64,000 nt of DNA. It comes from Posidonia oceanica (Eukaryota; Streptophyta; Magnoliopsida; Alismatales; Posidoniaceae). Made by a program: the position numbers and the translations under genes. Below the pieces are notes generated by a model, which worked only from the letters and a program-made list of their open reading frames with translations, had not been told where the DNA came from and ran no database searches. The stretch covers positions 86,932,001 to 86,996,000 of the forward strand of contig JAZBRS010000020.1 of assembly GCA_037176725.1 (NCBI GenBank), written 5' to 3'. This document shows, piece after piece, positions 1 through 11,756 of the stretch (position 1 is its first letter; each line of letters begins with the position of its first letter).

Positions 1-2586
1 CAATATCTGCTGAAAATGAACCCAAAGAAATGTGTGTTTGGGGTAACTGCCAGGAAACTACTGGGCTTCATCATCAGCAAAAGAGGAATCGAGGTGGACC
101 CACAGAAGGCCAAAGCAATAGCACAGATGCCGCCACCCCGAAACATCAAGGAACTCAGGGGACTTATCGGCCGTTTACAGTTCATCTGGAGATTCATCTC
201 ACAGCATGCAGATTGATGTAAGCCGTTTTATGAGTTACTAAAGGGAGGAAGGGAATTCACCTGGGATGAGAAATGCCAGAAAGCTTTTGATGAACTCAAA
301 GCATATCTCATGACTCCCCCAGTCTTGTCAACGCCTATGTCAGGGAAGCCCTTACTACTCTATGTGGTAGTCACTACATCATCAATAGGGGTAGTGCTAT
401 CTCAACATGATGAGGATGGGAAGAAGGAAAAAGCTATCTACTATTTGAGTAGAACTTTCCTGGGTTACGAAGAGAAGTATACAATCATAGAAAAGCACTG
501 CTTGGCCTTGGTATGGGCATCTCAAAAGTTGAGACACTACTTCCTAGCCCATAAAGTCTGTTACATTGCCAAGATGGACCCAATCAAATATATGTTCGAG
601 AAACCAGCCCTCTCTGGAAGGTTGGCAAGGTGGCAACTCCTCACTGAGTTCGACTTGCAATATGTGTCCCAGAAGATGGTCAAGGGGCAAGCCATTGCAG
701 ATCACCTGGCAGAACTACCAATAGAAGATTATCAACCAGTCCGAACAGACTTCCCCGATGAGGAGATACTGGAAATACAAGCCACCGAGTCTCCCATTCA
801 ACAATGGACTCTCTACTTTGATGGAGCACTCAACAGACAAGGGGCAGGCATCGGAGTAGCACTTCTCACTCCGGAAGAAGTTCTCATTCCTCGAGCTGTA
901 CAGCTAAACTTTGCCGTAAATACCAACAATGTTGCAGAATACGAGGCCTTGATCCTCGGATTACGCCTAGCACTGGAGCTAGGGGCAAAGCGGTTGAAAC
1001 TCATTGGGGACTCCCAATTGGTTCTAGGACAAATTCTGAACAAATATAGAACCCTCAACCCAAGACTAGAAGAGTACAAAGGCATTGCACGCCTCCTATT
1101 GGCGCAGTTTCAGCAAGTGGTGTTTGTCCATAGCCTCCGGAGTCATAACCTACTAGCAGATGCTCTCGCTTCACTAGCTTCCTCAATCGAGTTCCCCATC
1201 AATATCCGGGAGCAAACAATAATGGTTCAGCAGCACGGGATACCTTGACTTGACTGAGCCATGGGCCGTGGAGCTTAGACAAAAAGCTGGGGAATCAAGG
1301 GTAGGTATGTTTGAAGTTTGCTACAACATAGAGGATGACAGGAACGCATGGTTCTTTGACATCCAGAACTACATTCAAGACGGGATCTTCCTCGACTACG
1401 CGACTTCACAAGACAAAGAGGTAGTTCGAAGGATGGCTACAAGATACTTCATGAGAGCCAAGGTCCTTTTCAAAAGGTCTTTCAGCGGAATAGAGCTGCG
1501 CTGTGTCACTTATGAGGAGGTTGAAGTTATCATCGGAGAAATGCATGAGGGCATATGTGGGGGAGACATCAGTTCTTAATTCATGGCAAAAATGATACTG
1601 CGCAGAGGGTACTACTGGCCCACAATGGAGGCAAATTGCGCAAACAAGGTGAGAAGGTGCAAGCCATGCCAGATCCATGCAGACAGAATACATGCGCCAA
1701 CATCAGAGTTGAATCTGACTCAAGCGGTGTGGCCTTCTCCATGTGGGCATTTGATGTCGTGGGACCATTCGACACTGAAAAGCAGAATAGGTTCATCCTC
1801 ACAGCCACTGAGTACTTCACTAAATGGGCTGAAGCGGAGGTGTTCACTGAAATCAAAGCTTCAAATCTTTGCAAGTTCGTGCGGAAGAATATCCTCTCAA
1901 GGTTCGGGATCCCAAAGAAATTGGTAGCAGACAATGGCGCAATCTTCGTATCCCAAGACTTCAAAAGGCTCTGTAAGAAGTTTAAGATCGATTTGCATCA
2001 TTCATCGCCATATTACCCCTAGGGTAATGGGCAAGCTAAAGCTACTAATAAAACGCTAATCCGAATCCTTAAGAAATTGGTAGGAGGAGCCAAGGGACAT
2101 GACTGGACAGATAAGCTAATTGATACCTTGTGGGCCTATCGAACCTCCATAAGAACGCCTACGGGCCAAACTCCGTTTGCGCTTACTTATGGTATGGAGA
2201 CGGTAGTCCCATTTGAGGTCATGGTCCCCTCATCCAGGATACAACTCGACAATGAGATAACTGCCAAGTATAAGAGGCAATTATTAAGTCTACAGTTGGA
2301 TTTGCTAGATGAGAAGCGGTTGCAAGCTGCTGAGCATGCACGCCTCTACCAAGAACGACTTGCAAGAGCATATAAGAAGAAAGTAATTGAACGTAAATTC
2401 AATATTGGTGAATGGGTGCTTAAAGAAATCCTTCCTCGCAAGCATGGGAAACTGAGACCAAATTGGGAAGGACCGTACTTGGTGGTTGAGGCATATCCAG
2501 GCAATGCCTATTGTTTGGCCAGAGAGGATGGCAATAGGCTTGAATATCTCTGAAATGCACTGCACCTCAAAAGGTACTACCCTTGA
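1..2586 (+). pseudogene. Ty3/gypsy Tat-lineage pol, 3' part (RT end, RNase H, second RNase H, integrase), decayed
   Basis: This is the C-terminal half of a retrotransposon polyprotein cut by the window edge. In order it shows the RT thumb/connection (about 16-216), a Ty3 RNase H (about 310-740), a second archaeal-type RNase H starting near WTLYFDGA (about 804-1180), the HHCC zinc region of integrase (about 1540-1690), the integrase core (about 1740-2130) and a C-terminal tail to RYYP. Two RNase H domains in a row are typical of the Tat lineage. The frame is broken: TGA at 214-216, a one-base shift near 1244, TAA at 1577-1579, another one-base shift near 1725, TAG at 2020-2022 and TGA at 2551-2553. 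The residue 36 positions after the second integrase Asp, where D,D35E enzymes have Glu, is Lys (AAA, 2038-2040). The copy is therefore dead. The family call is strong; the lineage call rests on the dual RNase H and the layout downstream. Confidence 0.93.
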
Positions 2587-3345
2587 TATGCACACTGAGC
2601 CATTAGACTACCCGTGCTTAAGGGCCCACTGCTGTTGAAGCCTAGGAATCATGCCTTAGCCTCACCCCACAAACACTTCGTGGGGGAAGGAAAGAAAATG
2701 GTCCAACACTGAGATAGAGGCAAATCATAAGGAGCCCCCTCCCAATTCATGAATAACAAGTCCACACACATCCCTCGAGTCAGACGCGTTACCCTAGTAC
2801 AAATTGGGTAGGCATCTAAAGCCAAAACCTAGAAGCGCAGAAAAGAAGGGAGTGTACCAAATAAGAGAGTGTCTCAGTTCGTCAAGGAACGAGTATCCAT
2901 TGACCGACTACTCAGAAGGGGTGAGACTACTTGCCAAAGTACCCAGAAAAGAAAGCAAAAATGGTCAGAAAAGAAAGCAGCAAAGAAGCTGTCCATGTGC
3001 AAGAAAAGAAAGAGACTGGAAAAGACGGCAGCAAAGAAGCTGTCCAAGAGTCAAAACTGAAAAGCTGGGGAATACTAAGCGCAGTAGGAATCAACCTTGA
3101 ACTAGGAGGAGTTTAGGCTTCAAATCTTCAGCCAACATCTTAGGATAGGACTTGGACTTTCCTTCTACCCACATCCTGCACTATACACATTAGAGGCAAG
3201 GGGCAAAGGCCTAGGTCTAGGGGCAGTTAGGTGCCAAAGCAAGCCCGAGGTATTTTCTGACTCTGAGATGCACAAAGGACCAAACTGTCAAGGTTTTCCA
3301 ACCATGAGGTCCCTAGTTTCCCAACTTCCCAGAGGATTCTTCGTC
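2587..3345. other. non-coding spacer after pol of element 1
   Basis: No convincing gene. Purine-rich sequence around 2930-3060 gives short lysine-rich open frames that look compositional. The end of pol and the following spacer are part of element 1. Confidence 0.6.
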
Positions 3346-3349
3346 TCCC

Positions 3350-3497
3350 ATAAAATCAAAAATCCAAACAAAGGATAAAATCAAAAATCCAAAAAAATGA
3401 TAAAATCAAAAATCCAAAAAAAAATGATAAAATCAAAAATCCAAAAAAAATGATAAAATCAAAAATCCAAAAAAATGATAAAATCAAAAATCCAAAA
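3350..3497 (+). repeat. A-rich short tandem repeat, 23-27 bp unit, about 6 copies
   Basis: The unit is roughly ATAAAATCAAAAATCCAAAA with a variable A run before the next GAT. Unit starts lie near 3376, 3400, 3426, 3454 and 3478. A complementary T-rich array sits at 62340-62580 in the - strand Tat-like element, so in each element's own orientation the arrays are of the same type. Confidence 0.85.
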
Positions 3498-4456
3498 ATA
3501 GTGAGTAGGGTAAAATCTACCCAACCAACATCATCTCATGAAACTGATAATAAGAAAGGCCAGTGATGCAAAAATCTAGGACATTTTACGACTCCGCGTC
3601 GTACTTGACCCCTCCTATTCAGGACGGTCACTTGGTATCCGCCTACGAGCTAAGATTGGGATCTCAAGAAGAGACAGTCCCTCATCTGGCATATCATCTT
3701 TAGACAACAAAGCTAAGGCCAATACTTGTTATTCAAAACCTATGTTTCTTTTAACATTTCATCACACAAAGACCTTTTTTTCCCTTTCATTTGGTTTGCT
3801 TAAAGTATGCATTGTATATAGGTCAATACCAAAGTTTTCTGTAACCATGCTGATTTCACAGTGTTAAGAATGTTTCTGAGTTTTCAGAGGTCGCCTTGGA
3901 CTAGGGGCAATAATACCCCTAGATGAACTAACAAATTTGCTGAGGTAATGTAGGGAAGCAGTCTAGGGGCGTTAAATGAGCAAATATCAGTGTCCAACGT
4001 TGGACGCGCCATTTGAAGTGTATAACGATCAACAGAGGGATATTGGACGTGTGATATTACGTGTCTTACGTTATAAGTGCCATATTGAGCGTCTTACGTT
4101 TTAATTGTGACTTAAACTGCAGAATGTGGGAAAGGGGCCCTTGATCAAATATCAAAGCCACCAGGGAGTATTCCTAAACTCAGAACAGTCCAAAACACAT
4201 GAACAAGGATGAAAAATGAAATATATATTTATTCCCTTGAAAAGATACATGGTCCCCAAAAATAAAAGATTACAATAATTGCCTATCTAGTCATCTTCTT
4301 CCTTTTCCTACGCAGCACGCCCGTCGCTCCAACCCACTCCTCGGGTTTGGGCAGTAGCTTTGAATACCACTTCCAGTGTGCATCCTCCCGTGCTAGACAA
4401 CAAGTCGAAGGAGCAGTTGATGGCCCCTCTGAATCATCATGGCGGTCCAGAGACGA
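3498..4456. other. spacer of element 1 containing an isolated AACGTT dyad cluster
   Basis: No coding sequence is recognised. At 3991-4007 the sequence reads tgtccaacgttggacgc, a near-complete copy of the palindrome found elsewhere in the window. Degenerate relatives (tataacg, attggacg, cttacgtt) follow up to about 4105. Unlike the other clusters, no recognisable gene or TATA box adjoins this one. The 3' flank of PMD-A occupies 4110-4456. Confidence 0.5.
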
Positions 4457-5628
4457 CTAAAGAGCCCGAATGTAGTACACCATTACTGCATCAGATGCAA
4501 GACTGCGCTCCCGAACCCAAATACGAGGAATAAAGCTCAGCCGAGGTGGCACCCCCTTCTTCTGCCCCACCATCTCAAAGCAACGATGGGAGTTGTACAC
4601 TACAAAGTGGGTGGGCCCTATTAGCTCCAACTCAACTGAAGAACCTCGTGCCTGGTGCTTATGAGAAAGGGATGTGGAAGGCGCGGAAATGTCAATAGTG
4701 GCAGAGGACAAAGAACAAACCCTTTCCTCAATCAAATCTGTCTTCACGGGCCCGAGTCTCGAGAAATGGACTAGCAGCCACCTGGAAAGAAGGAAAGGAG
4801 AGCCTACAAAATCCCCTCCGGTAGAAACGCTGGTCATGCCAAGATATGTAGCAGCAAGAATGGCGACTGAAGGAGAGCACCAGAAATGCTCAGTAAGGCT
4901 TATCAAAAACTCAGTATGATAGACATCCAAGGAGAAATCCTTGGTGACAAATAAAGTGAGGCCTCCAATCAGTAAATGCAGACACACCAGCAGCTGATCC
5001 TGAGAGGCAGAGTCCTCAATCTGTTGGAAGTTGAAGTACAAATGCGCCAAGTTGAGTCTGCAACCTCTGATCACTGGGAAGGTAGGCGGAAGGGTGAAGA
5101 TATGGTCTATGAATGTTTGCATATTTGTTGTTCCGTACGGCAATGGGAAGTCAATATCTGGCCGGGCCGCTCCAATCTGAGTCACACCAAGCAGGCCATG
5201 AACATCCTCTACTAGGATTGTCGCCTCACAACCCCCAAAGAAGAAAGTGTGAGTCTTAGAACTCCAGAAGGCGCATGAGGCATGAAACAGGGGCCAGTCC
5301 AAGTTTGTGCCCAATAAATCCAAAAGTCCATCAAAGCGCGTACGAGCCAAAATAGATTTCCTCTCTTGAGCCCAAAGCACAAAGTCCTTCACCCAAGTGG
5401 AGTAGTAGGGGAAGTCATTGTCAAAGCAAGGTGTTTTGGTAAAATTGAGGATTTCCTGCAAAGAAATTCAGAAGCATGAGGAACAAAGGAGTGTGAAGGG
5501 ACCAATGAAGAAGATCATACCTTCCTCGTCTTGATAAGGGACATCATATGCCCTTCAATCTCTTCCAAAGGTTTTACAACACCCTGCTTGTTGTGCATGA
5601 AGACATTGGGAACTGAACTAGAAGCCAT
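4457..5628 (-). CDS. PMD-A: antisense plant-mobile-domain protein, two exons, intact
   Basis: Exon 1 is 5628-5521 (36 codons from ATG). A 65-bp intron (5520-5456) has GT and a TTTCTTTGCAG acceptor, and exon 2 is 5455-4457. The intron is phase 0 and the spliced frame is open for 368 codons with no internal stop. The segment FWSSKTHTFFFGGCEATILVED (about residues 95-120) fits the PMD signature: an aromatic residue, a T-H-F block, then an acidic L-E-D-V segment and LLG. PMD proteins of the MAIN/MAIL1 type act in silencing in plants, and related domains are known inside Ty3/gypsy and Mutator-like elements. The gene lies antisense between pol and the 3' LTR of element 1, a known place for extra ORFs in Tat elements. 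Its function inside the element is unknown. It parallels PMD-C in length and intron position. The alternative, a host gene that received the element around it, is less likely because pol and LTR flank the cluster. Confidence 0.82.
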
Positions 5629-5725
5629 GAAAGCAAAAGAGAGGAAAGGAAGAAGCACAAATCAGGAAGAAATCAGTAGAGAGGAAAGGGGCAAGTATGC
5701 ATGAAAATCCAAGGGGTGGCCAAGC

Positions 5726-5980
5726 TTTTATAAGCACAGGAGGGCCATCGCAAATCCTTCACGCGGGCATTGAGAAAATTTCACAAGCATTCCAGAAGAT
5801 TAGCCAAGAACAGGAAAGGAAAGAAAAGTTTCTGGGCTCGCTTCATTGTACACGAGACCGGGCGCGTCCAACGTTAGCCGTGTTAGTTGAAGCATATAAC
5901 GTTTAGATCAGTTGCCCGGCGTTGGACGCAGCGATTGAAGCGGATAACGTTGGCCGCAGCAGATGAGGCGTATAACATTT
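5726..5980 (-). promoter_or_regulatory. putative PMD-A promoter: TATA box plus AACGTT dyad cluster
   Basis: Read on the - strand, TATAAAA lies at 5732-5726, about 98 bp before the PMD-A ATG. Upstream at 5864-5980 are gcgtccaacgtt (aacgtt at 5870-5875), tataacgtt (5898-5903), gcgttggacgc (near 5918) and ggataacgttgg (5946-5951). Promoter activity is inferred from this arrangement, which recurs before PMD-B, PMD-C and in the LTR. Confidence 0.6.
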
Positions 5981-6531
5981 TATCAGTGACTTAAGTTACT
6001 GAACTTGGCTGGATTGCCCCCTAATCCATGATTGAGTTGCATGCGCCTGTTTTACCCATCCTAGAGGTTTGACTAAGTTGAAATACACATGTGAGCATTG
6101 GTTTCATATTTTTTGGACATCTGGACCAATCGAAATCTCTAGTTGCTCATTTCATCAAGTAAACGACTCATTAAGGCATCAACGACTTCAAAATTCAATT
6201 TTTAAGCTTCCAAGTGGAATCTTTCCTTATAACTATGTCATTTACATGCTATTTCACTTGAGTATGCTGGTTTCAAGTTAATTTGGATTAAGGGCCATTA
6301 TTTTACCATATTGGTCGCTTAAGCTCATTTTAGCTTTGAGAAAGGTAATTTAAAAGAAGTATTTGACAAGTTTACTGAGTGTGCAGAAATATATATCATT
6401 TCAAAATATACAATTGTTCTACAAGGTCACCGGGGCATACCCCTAAAGTACAAAAGCTAAGGAGCACTCTCTCCCTCACCCTCAGGAGCTGAAGTAGGAG
6501 CTGGAGAAGGGGCAGTAGGGGGACGAGGCGA
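5981..6531. other. spacer between PMD-A promoter region and the 3' end of PMD-B
   Basis: AT-rich sequence without a recognisable gene or repeat. It would form the 3' flank of PMD-B. Confidence 0.5.
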
Positions 6532-9500
6532 CTACCAAACCAAAACGCTTGACGGAGCCCTGGAGACAAACCGAGAGTAGTGGCTACCCGACCGGCGGCT
6601 CGGTACAGAAGGAACGGGCACCTTGAGCCTGGCACCAGCTGAAAAGGCAAACCTCCGGTAGTGCTCAAGCTCAAGCTCAAGCTGGGAGATAACGCCCGCC
6701 GTGCCCTGAGAAGAGAAGCAGCCCAAAATATCAGATACAAGTAAGGACATGAAAGACGTAAAGAAGTGCTGAATTAAATCGTACCACCTGAGATTGGGCA
6801 ATCTCGACGTCCCTATCAGCAACCTACTGCTCCAGCTCCCGGATCCGAGCGCTGCTAGCGGCAACTGTCCCCTCCAGCTCCTCCAACCTCCCAACAGAGC
6901 TGGCAGCTATGAAGTCACCAGCCTGCTCACTCAGCTCGCCCTCTAGATAAGCAACCTATAAGCAATGGTGTCAGGACCAAGGGAATTTCAAAAGCAGAAA
7001 TAAAATAAAGGCATGTTTACCTTCTCCTGGAGATGGGAGATCTCCTCTGAGCGGTCCGGAGGAGGAGCACTGCTAGTCGAAGGCTGAAAAGAAACATTCA
7101 AGTTAATTACAATTCATAGCCAGACTATAAAAGCTACATGTGAAGATACCTGAGAGGCAGAGGCACTCAGACGATCAATCTCCCTGGTCAGAACGGAGTG
7201 CTGCTGGGTCAAGTAGCGCTCCTGCTGAGCTCGCTCATCTGCCACCTTGAGCTGCAAAAGAAAGAAAGCAAGTTAGTCAAATTGAATTAACAGTCTACAA
7301 AATGAAATTCAGAAGCTCACCGCTATCTCCAGCTGAGCTCAGGAAGACTGAACCTCCTCCAGTAGGGCCGCACGGGACACCACCACCTCCCCAGGATCTA
7401 TGTCCTCCAAAGGAAGGTTCCCACGCCCAAGGAAGTGGGACCGGTGGAAGATCATCAGAGAAGAAAACTCCCGGTCTATCCACTCGACCCACACCACCTC
7501 GTCCTCCTCTGTAGCATCCATCAGAGCAGCGGAACCACGACGGGCCCAGTCCAAGAGCTGTGGACCGTAGACATCCACCCAATGGCAAGCGCGGCTGCCC
7601 CAGCCACGTGTCTCTCACCAAACTCGGTGAGGAGGAGGTAGAGGTTGAGCCTACTGGTGCCCCAGCTGTCGTAGCGCCCTACCAATCTGCTAGAAGTGAC
7701 AATGGTTCCAGCAGTGGATCCATATGTTCTGGTCAAAAATGGCCCGATCACGGGCAATCTCAGGGACATCTGCATGCTCTCCCTCAGCATAAGGATGCCA
7801 AACCACCTAAAAGGGGCAATACATGTCAGCAAACAGCATAAATAAATAGACAAAAGCTGAAAGAAGTAAGTTACCTGAGCCAGGACAAGCAGCTCGAAAA
7901 GCAGATGACCAACATAGCGGTTGTCATCTGCAGGCTCGAGGGCCTGCTCAGCAGTGGCCCAAAACAGTCCCCGAGGAAAGGGGACACCGGTAGGAGGAAT
8001 CGGAGGAGGGGTAGGTCATAGGAAGGCGAAGTGGTCCCACACCCACATCTGTATGCAAAACAAGGAAGCTGTTAGCAAGAATGTAATATCCAGTGCAAGC
8101 TTAAATATGTAGATTTTACCTGAAGGAAGGGCAGATTCCCACCTAGCTGGCGAGAACTGCCGTCAGTGAAGCGGAAGAGGGTGGAGTACAGGTGCGCCAA
8201 GCTGGCCGCACCCCAGGCGTACTCTCCCACACGCTCCAAGTCTGCCAGAAGAGGAAGGAACCACGTCGAGAGCTTCGAGGAGGAGTGTGAAAAGAGCACC
8301 TCCCCGAACAGCACTAGGAGGAAGGCCCGCAGCTGCTGGTCGGCCTCCACACCCGGTCCGGCTACTGTCTCCACCAGCTCACTCACCCGGCGAACCGCGG
8401 AAGTGATCACCACAAGCTGCTCCCTGCTCATGGCTAATTGACGTCCAACAAGCTCCTACGCCAAGGCCGAGTAGCCCAAGCGCACCCGCCCTGTCACTGG
8501 TCTGCCCGTGACCCGGAGACCGATCCGTCGTGCCATGTCCTCAAGGGAGAGGACAAACTCGCCTGCCCTCATGACGATCGAGCTCGTACAGAAGCTCCAC
8601 CGCTTTGCAACTGCCTCCAAAAACATCAGACGGAGGGGAAAGTCTGGGATGAACAGGAAATACCCAAATCCCATCCGATCCAGACGCTCCTGTTGGAAAG
8701 TAGCCAACAAAGCGTAGGACCGGCGGACCTGACCCCAGTAGCAGCAGGTCACGGCCAGTGCTCGACTCTACAAGCAAGTAAGAGAACCATCAGTCGGGAT
8801 GAAATAATTGAACAAAATAAGGAAAAAATGAAAAAATGTCTACCTGCCCCCTAGAAGCTAGTGTGGCAGTGGCATACTCTGATCGGGACACGTCCCTACG
8901 TGGTCCTGATGCCCGCACCTCGTCCTAGGGGATCTGCTCCCGCCAGTAGTCCAGGGGATCCCTCGCATCGCCCTCCGCCTCCCGTCGGACGAAGTCGACC
9001 ATGTTCCGCCACCAGCTGTCGTCCTCGCCAAACTGCGCAAGGAAGGGGTCGACTGGCCTCGCCTCTGGCACCTTCGAGGGCCCCACCTCGTCTAGGCCGA
9101 CCTCGGGCCTCGTCTCTGAGACCGTCTCCTCTAAATCCTCATAGCTGAAAGAACTACTGGAACTGGAGACCGCCTCCACCGTCGTCTTTATGGCCTCCCC
9201 GGAACCAGAGCCCCCCCCACGGCAGCCTCACTGGCCGTCGCCTCTGCCTCCACAGCATTGCCACCAACCACCACCTCGGCCTCCGCGGTACCACCACGTA
9301 CAGCCCCCGTCTTCACTCCCATAGCCTCGGCATCACCGCCGGTCGTCGCCTCAAGCCCTGCCACGGCACCACCAGCCTTCGCCACCTCCGTCGTAGTCCG
9401 GTCGGCCTCCACGGCCACCCCAGAAGCCGTTCCAGGATCAGCAACCTCAGCCACAGCCTCCACGACCGCAGAACTGACCTCCACCGGCGCATCCCTACCT

Positions 9501-9658
9501 GCCACGGCCTTGTTGGCGACCCCCACAGCCCTCGCCGCCGTTTCCCCCACTGCTGGGCCCGCAGCCGCCGCCTCCGACACAACCTCGCCGAAGGGGGAAG
9601 GGCCCGTCCAAGCCCTCTTCGCCGTCTAGGTGTAAAAATGGGAGATTCTCTTCTCCAT
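6532..9658 (-). pseudogene. PMD-B: antisense eight-exon plant-mobile-domain gene with coiled-coil tail, decayed
   Basis: Exons reconstructed from GT-AG sites: 9658-8844, 8767-8120, 8048-7875, 7806-7321, 7251-7150, 7083-7021, 6955-6788 and 6705-6532. The seven introns are 65-82 bp and all phase 0. Exon 1 gives an Ala/Val/Glu-rich head and then a Ser/Asp/Glu-rich region. Exon 2 carries the PMD core (FLEAVAKRWSF ... GEFVLSLEDMARRIGL), exon 3 starts MWVWDHFAFL, and exons 5-8 are heptad-like (for example LEELEGTVAA, ISQLELELEHYR). Lesions: TAG 9628-9626, a one-base shift at a run of eight C on the + strand (9211-9218), TAG 8927-8925, TAG 8458-8456, TGA 8018-8016, several stops in the first half of exon 4 (probably a shifted stretch), TGA 7341-7339 and TAG 6826-6824. 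All splice sites survive. It differs from PMD-A and PMD-C in architecture and may be a separate capture. Confidence 0.75.
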
Positions 9659-9766
9659 TGAAGTCGCCTCGCTGGAATGAGAAGGAGAGTCGCCGAAAAA
9701 GCCCGCTGATGCCGGAGAAGAAGAAGAGGAGCAGAGCAAATGGCCACCCGTGGCGTAGGACGAGGG

Positions 9767-9935
9767 CTTTATACCTTTCAACGTTGTACGCGTGAATTTC
9801 CGCGTCCAACACCTCGAGAAGAAAGAATGTTATACACTCCCTATGATGCGTCCAACGTTTTGCGAGTTAAAACGTTAACCGCTGGTTTCCCAGCGTACAA
9901 CGTTGGACACTCCATGTTCAGTGTACAACGCTTTA
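9767..9935 (-). promoter_or_regulatory. putative PMD-B promoter: TATA box plus AACGTT dyad cluster
   Basis: On the - strand TATAAA lies at 9773-9768, about 110 bp before the ATG at 9658. AACGTT occurs at 9780-9785, 9854-9859, 9871-9876 and 9899-9904, with gcgtccaac and gtacaacg variants between. The stretch cgctggtttcccagcg followed by tacaacgttgg also occurs, slightly altered, in the 3' LTR near 14452-14480 and 14722-14745. Confidence 0.6.
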
Positions 9936-10210
9936 AGTTCAGGAAAGTGTTCTGAATTCTGATACTTTCGTTCAACTCATACAAATCCATTCAAAAGGGA
10001 CCAAAGAGACGAAATAAATTTTATTGATGATAAATGATACATTTCTAACTACATTTTCTGTCTTTTTGAAGGAAACTCAATGAACAATTTAGGACGCACG
10101 CCCTCGTACCAAGCGTCATAAGTTGCAAGAGAGATGACTTCACAGTCCATGTTCGAGTTTTCCCATGCAGAAAGGACTCGGTTTCACCCCTTCTCATCCC
10201 AAGTACTAGC
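9936..10210. other. short spacer between PMD-B promoter and PMD-C
   Basis: Nothing recognisable; it would be the 3' flank of PMD-C. Confidence 0.5.
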
Positions 10211-11400
10211 CTAATAGAAGACCTGGATGATGTCCCCAGGGGTGTCCCTCAAGCGCGGGAGAATCATATCAAAGAAGCGCGGCAAGGGAGGTATAGCCCG
10301 AGGAGTACCCAGCATTGAGAAGCATCCCTGAGGGTTGTACCTCACAAACTCGATCTCTCCAATCAGCGTCAGGAAATACTCTGAGTCAGACACTGTCCTG
10401 AAAGACGAGGGGGGACTGAAGGAGTCCCTCTGGGACTTGACCTCGCAAGCGCATAAACGGCGAATGAGCTCCTCCAAGGGAAGGCTAGCATCAAGAGCAA
10501 GTAGAAGAAAATGCTCCTCCAACCAGCACAGAACTAGGAACGGCGAGCCAAAGAATGGCCCCTCAAGGTAGGCACTGGATAAGCCCTGGATGGTAAAAGC
10601 CAAAACAAACTGACTCAAGCATTTCTCCGAATTGCGGATGCAGATGCACATGAGCTCAGCATGGTAGGCACTAATGGTCAAAGCTTCATTTGGGAAGAGC
10701 ACCAGTCCCCCGATCAGAATAAAGATGCATTCCAAGCAAGAAGCCTCATAGCGGATGCTGTCGCGCTGTTTCCAGAAAAATTTCCACAAGGAGGAGAGTT
10801 TGATACAGCCATCCAGCACTAGGTCCTCCGGCACAACAACAGAGCCAAAGATGTGCTTTAAGAGAGAAAAAGAACCTACCACCCCGATTGGCAAAAGGTA
10901 GGCATCCCTGCAGTAAATAGACGGGTCGGTATGTCGAGTACCTAGGAGGGCGCTCACCTCCTCCAAAAGAATGGTCAATTCCCCCGAAGAAGAAAAGAAC
11001 GTGTGAGTCAAAGGATTCCACAGCCCACAAAGGCCGAAGAGCACCTTCCAGTCAACAGGCTGCTGCAGCTGGCGAAGGGCCTGACAGAGACCAGCCTCCT
11101 CCAAGCGCTCTCGATACTTCTTCAAAGCCCAAGAGCGGAATTGTTGAACCCTGTCCAACTGATAGGCTTTCGAGTCACGGTCGTTGTTGGCAGAAGATAG
11201 GGGCTATGAAGTAAGGAAAAATTAGCAGAAGTACGAGAATGGGAGTATGGGGAAATGATGAAAACAGTGAGTACCTTCTCATGCACCAAAAGGTTCACCA
11301 AATAGTTGAGTATAGCCTCCAACCGGAGTTGCACCATGTCAGCAGGAGAGGAGAAGACAGCCACTTGGAAAGCATGACGCGGGATATCACTCAAATCCAT
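10211..11400 (-). CDS. PMD-C: antisense plant-mobile-domain protein, two exons, intact
   Basis: Exon 1 is 11400-11275 (42 codons). A 71-bp intron (11274-11204) has GTACTC at the donor and TTCATAG at the acceptor, and exon 2 is 11203-10211. The intron is phase 0 and the spliced product is about 372 aa with no stop. An in-frame TAG spans the acceptor, so splicing is required for a full-length product. The segment LWNPLTHTFFSSSGELTILLEE followed by VSALLG is the PMD signature, aligned with the same part of PMD-A. Both proteins also share an internal GGL(V/T)LF segment and a region reading GSPFL(V/L)(L/S). They look like diverged paralogues inside one element. The start was chosen as the first ATG downstream of a TATA-like TATATTAA. 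Role in the element is not known. Confidence 0.8.
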
Positions 11401-11487
11401 GAGGAAAAGCACAAGCCCTAGCAAGCAAAAATCAATAAAGAAAGGAAGATAAATGTTTGAACTACAACATCCATGCCAAGAGGGGGG

Positions 11488-11680
11488 TTAATATAGGCCG
11501 TGGTGCCTTCGTCAGAATGGAAACCCAAAGAAAATCAGGGATTTACTGCCAAAACGGTGGTGCCCGAACAGGAAAGACAATAGCCTGTCTCGCAACATTA
11601 TACGCGGCCGCAATGCTGTCCAACGTTAGCTGCAGTTCTTTAGCCGTCCAACGTTGAATGCTAACAATCAAGCGTCCAAC
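11488..11680 (-). promoter_or_regulatory. putative PMD-C promoter: TATA-like box plus AACGTT dyads
   Basis: On the - strand TATATTAA lies at 11495-11488, about 88 bp before the ATG. Upstream are gtccaacgtt (aacgtt 11622-11627), cgtccaacgttg (11650-11655) and gcgtccaac near 11671. The order is the same as at PMD-A and PMD-B. Confidence 0.55.
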
Positions 11681-11756
11681 AAGTCAAAGCAGAATTGAGA
11701 GCAGAACAGAAAGAGCCCTAGAGCACAACCGGGCCAACAAAGTAAGCAAAGCCAAA

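Noticed and set aside
9258..9629. 123-codon Thr/Ala/Ser-rich frame on the + strand
   Set aside because: It is the antisense shadow of GC-rich exon 1 of PMD-B.
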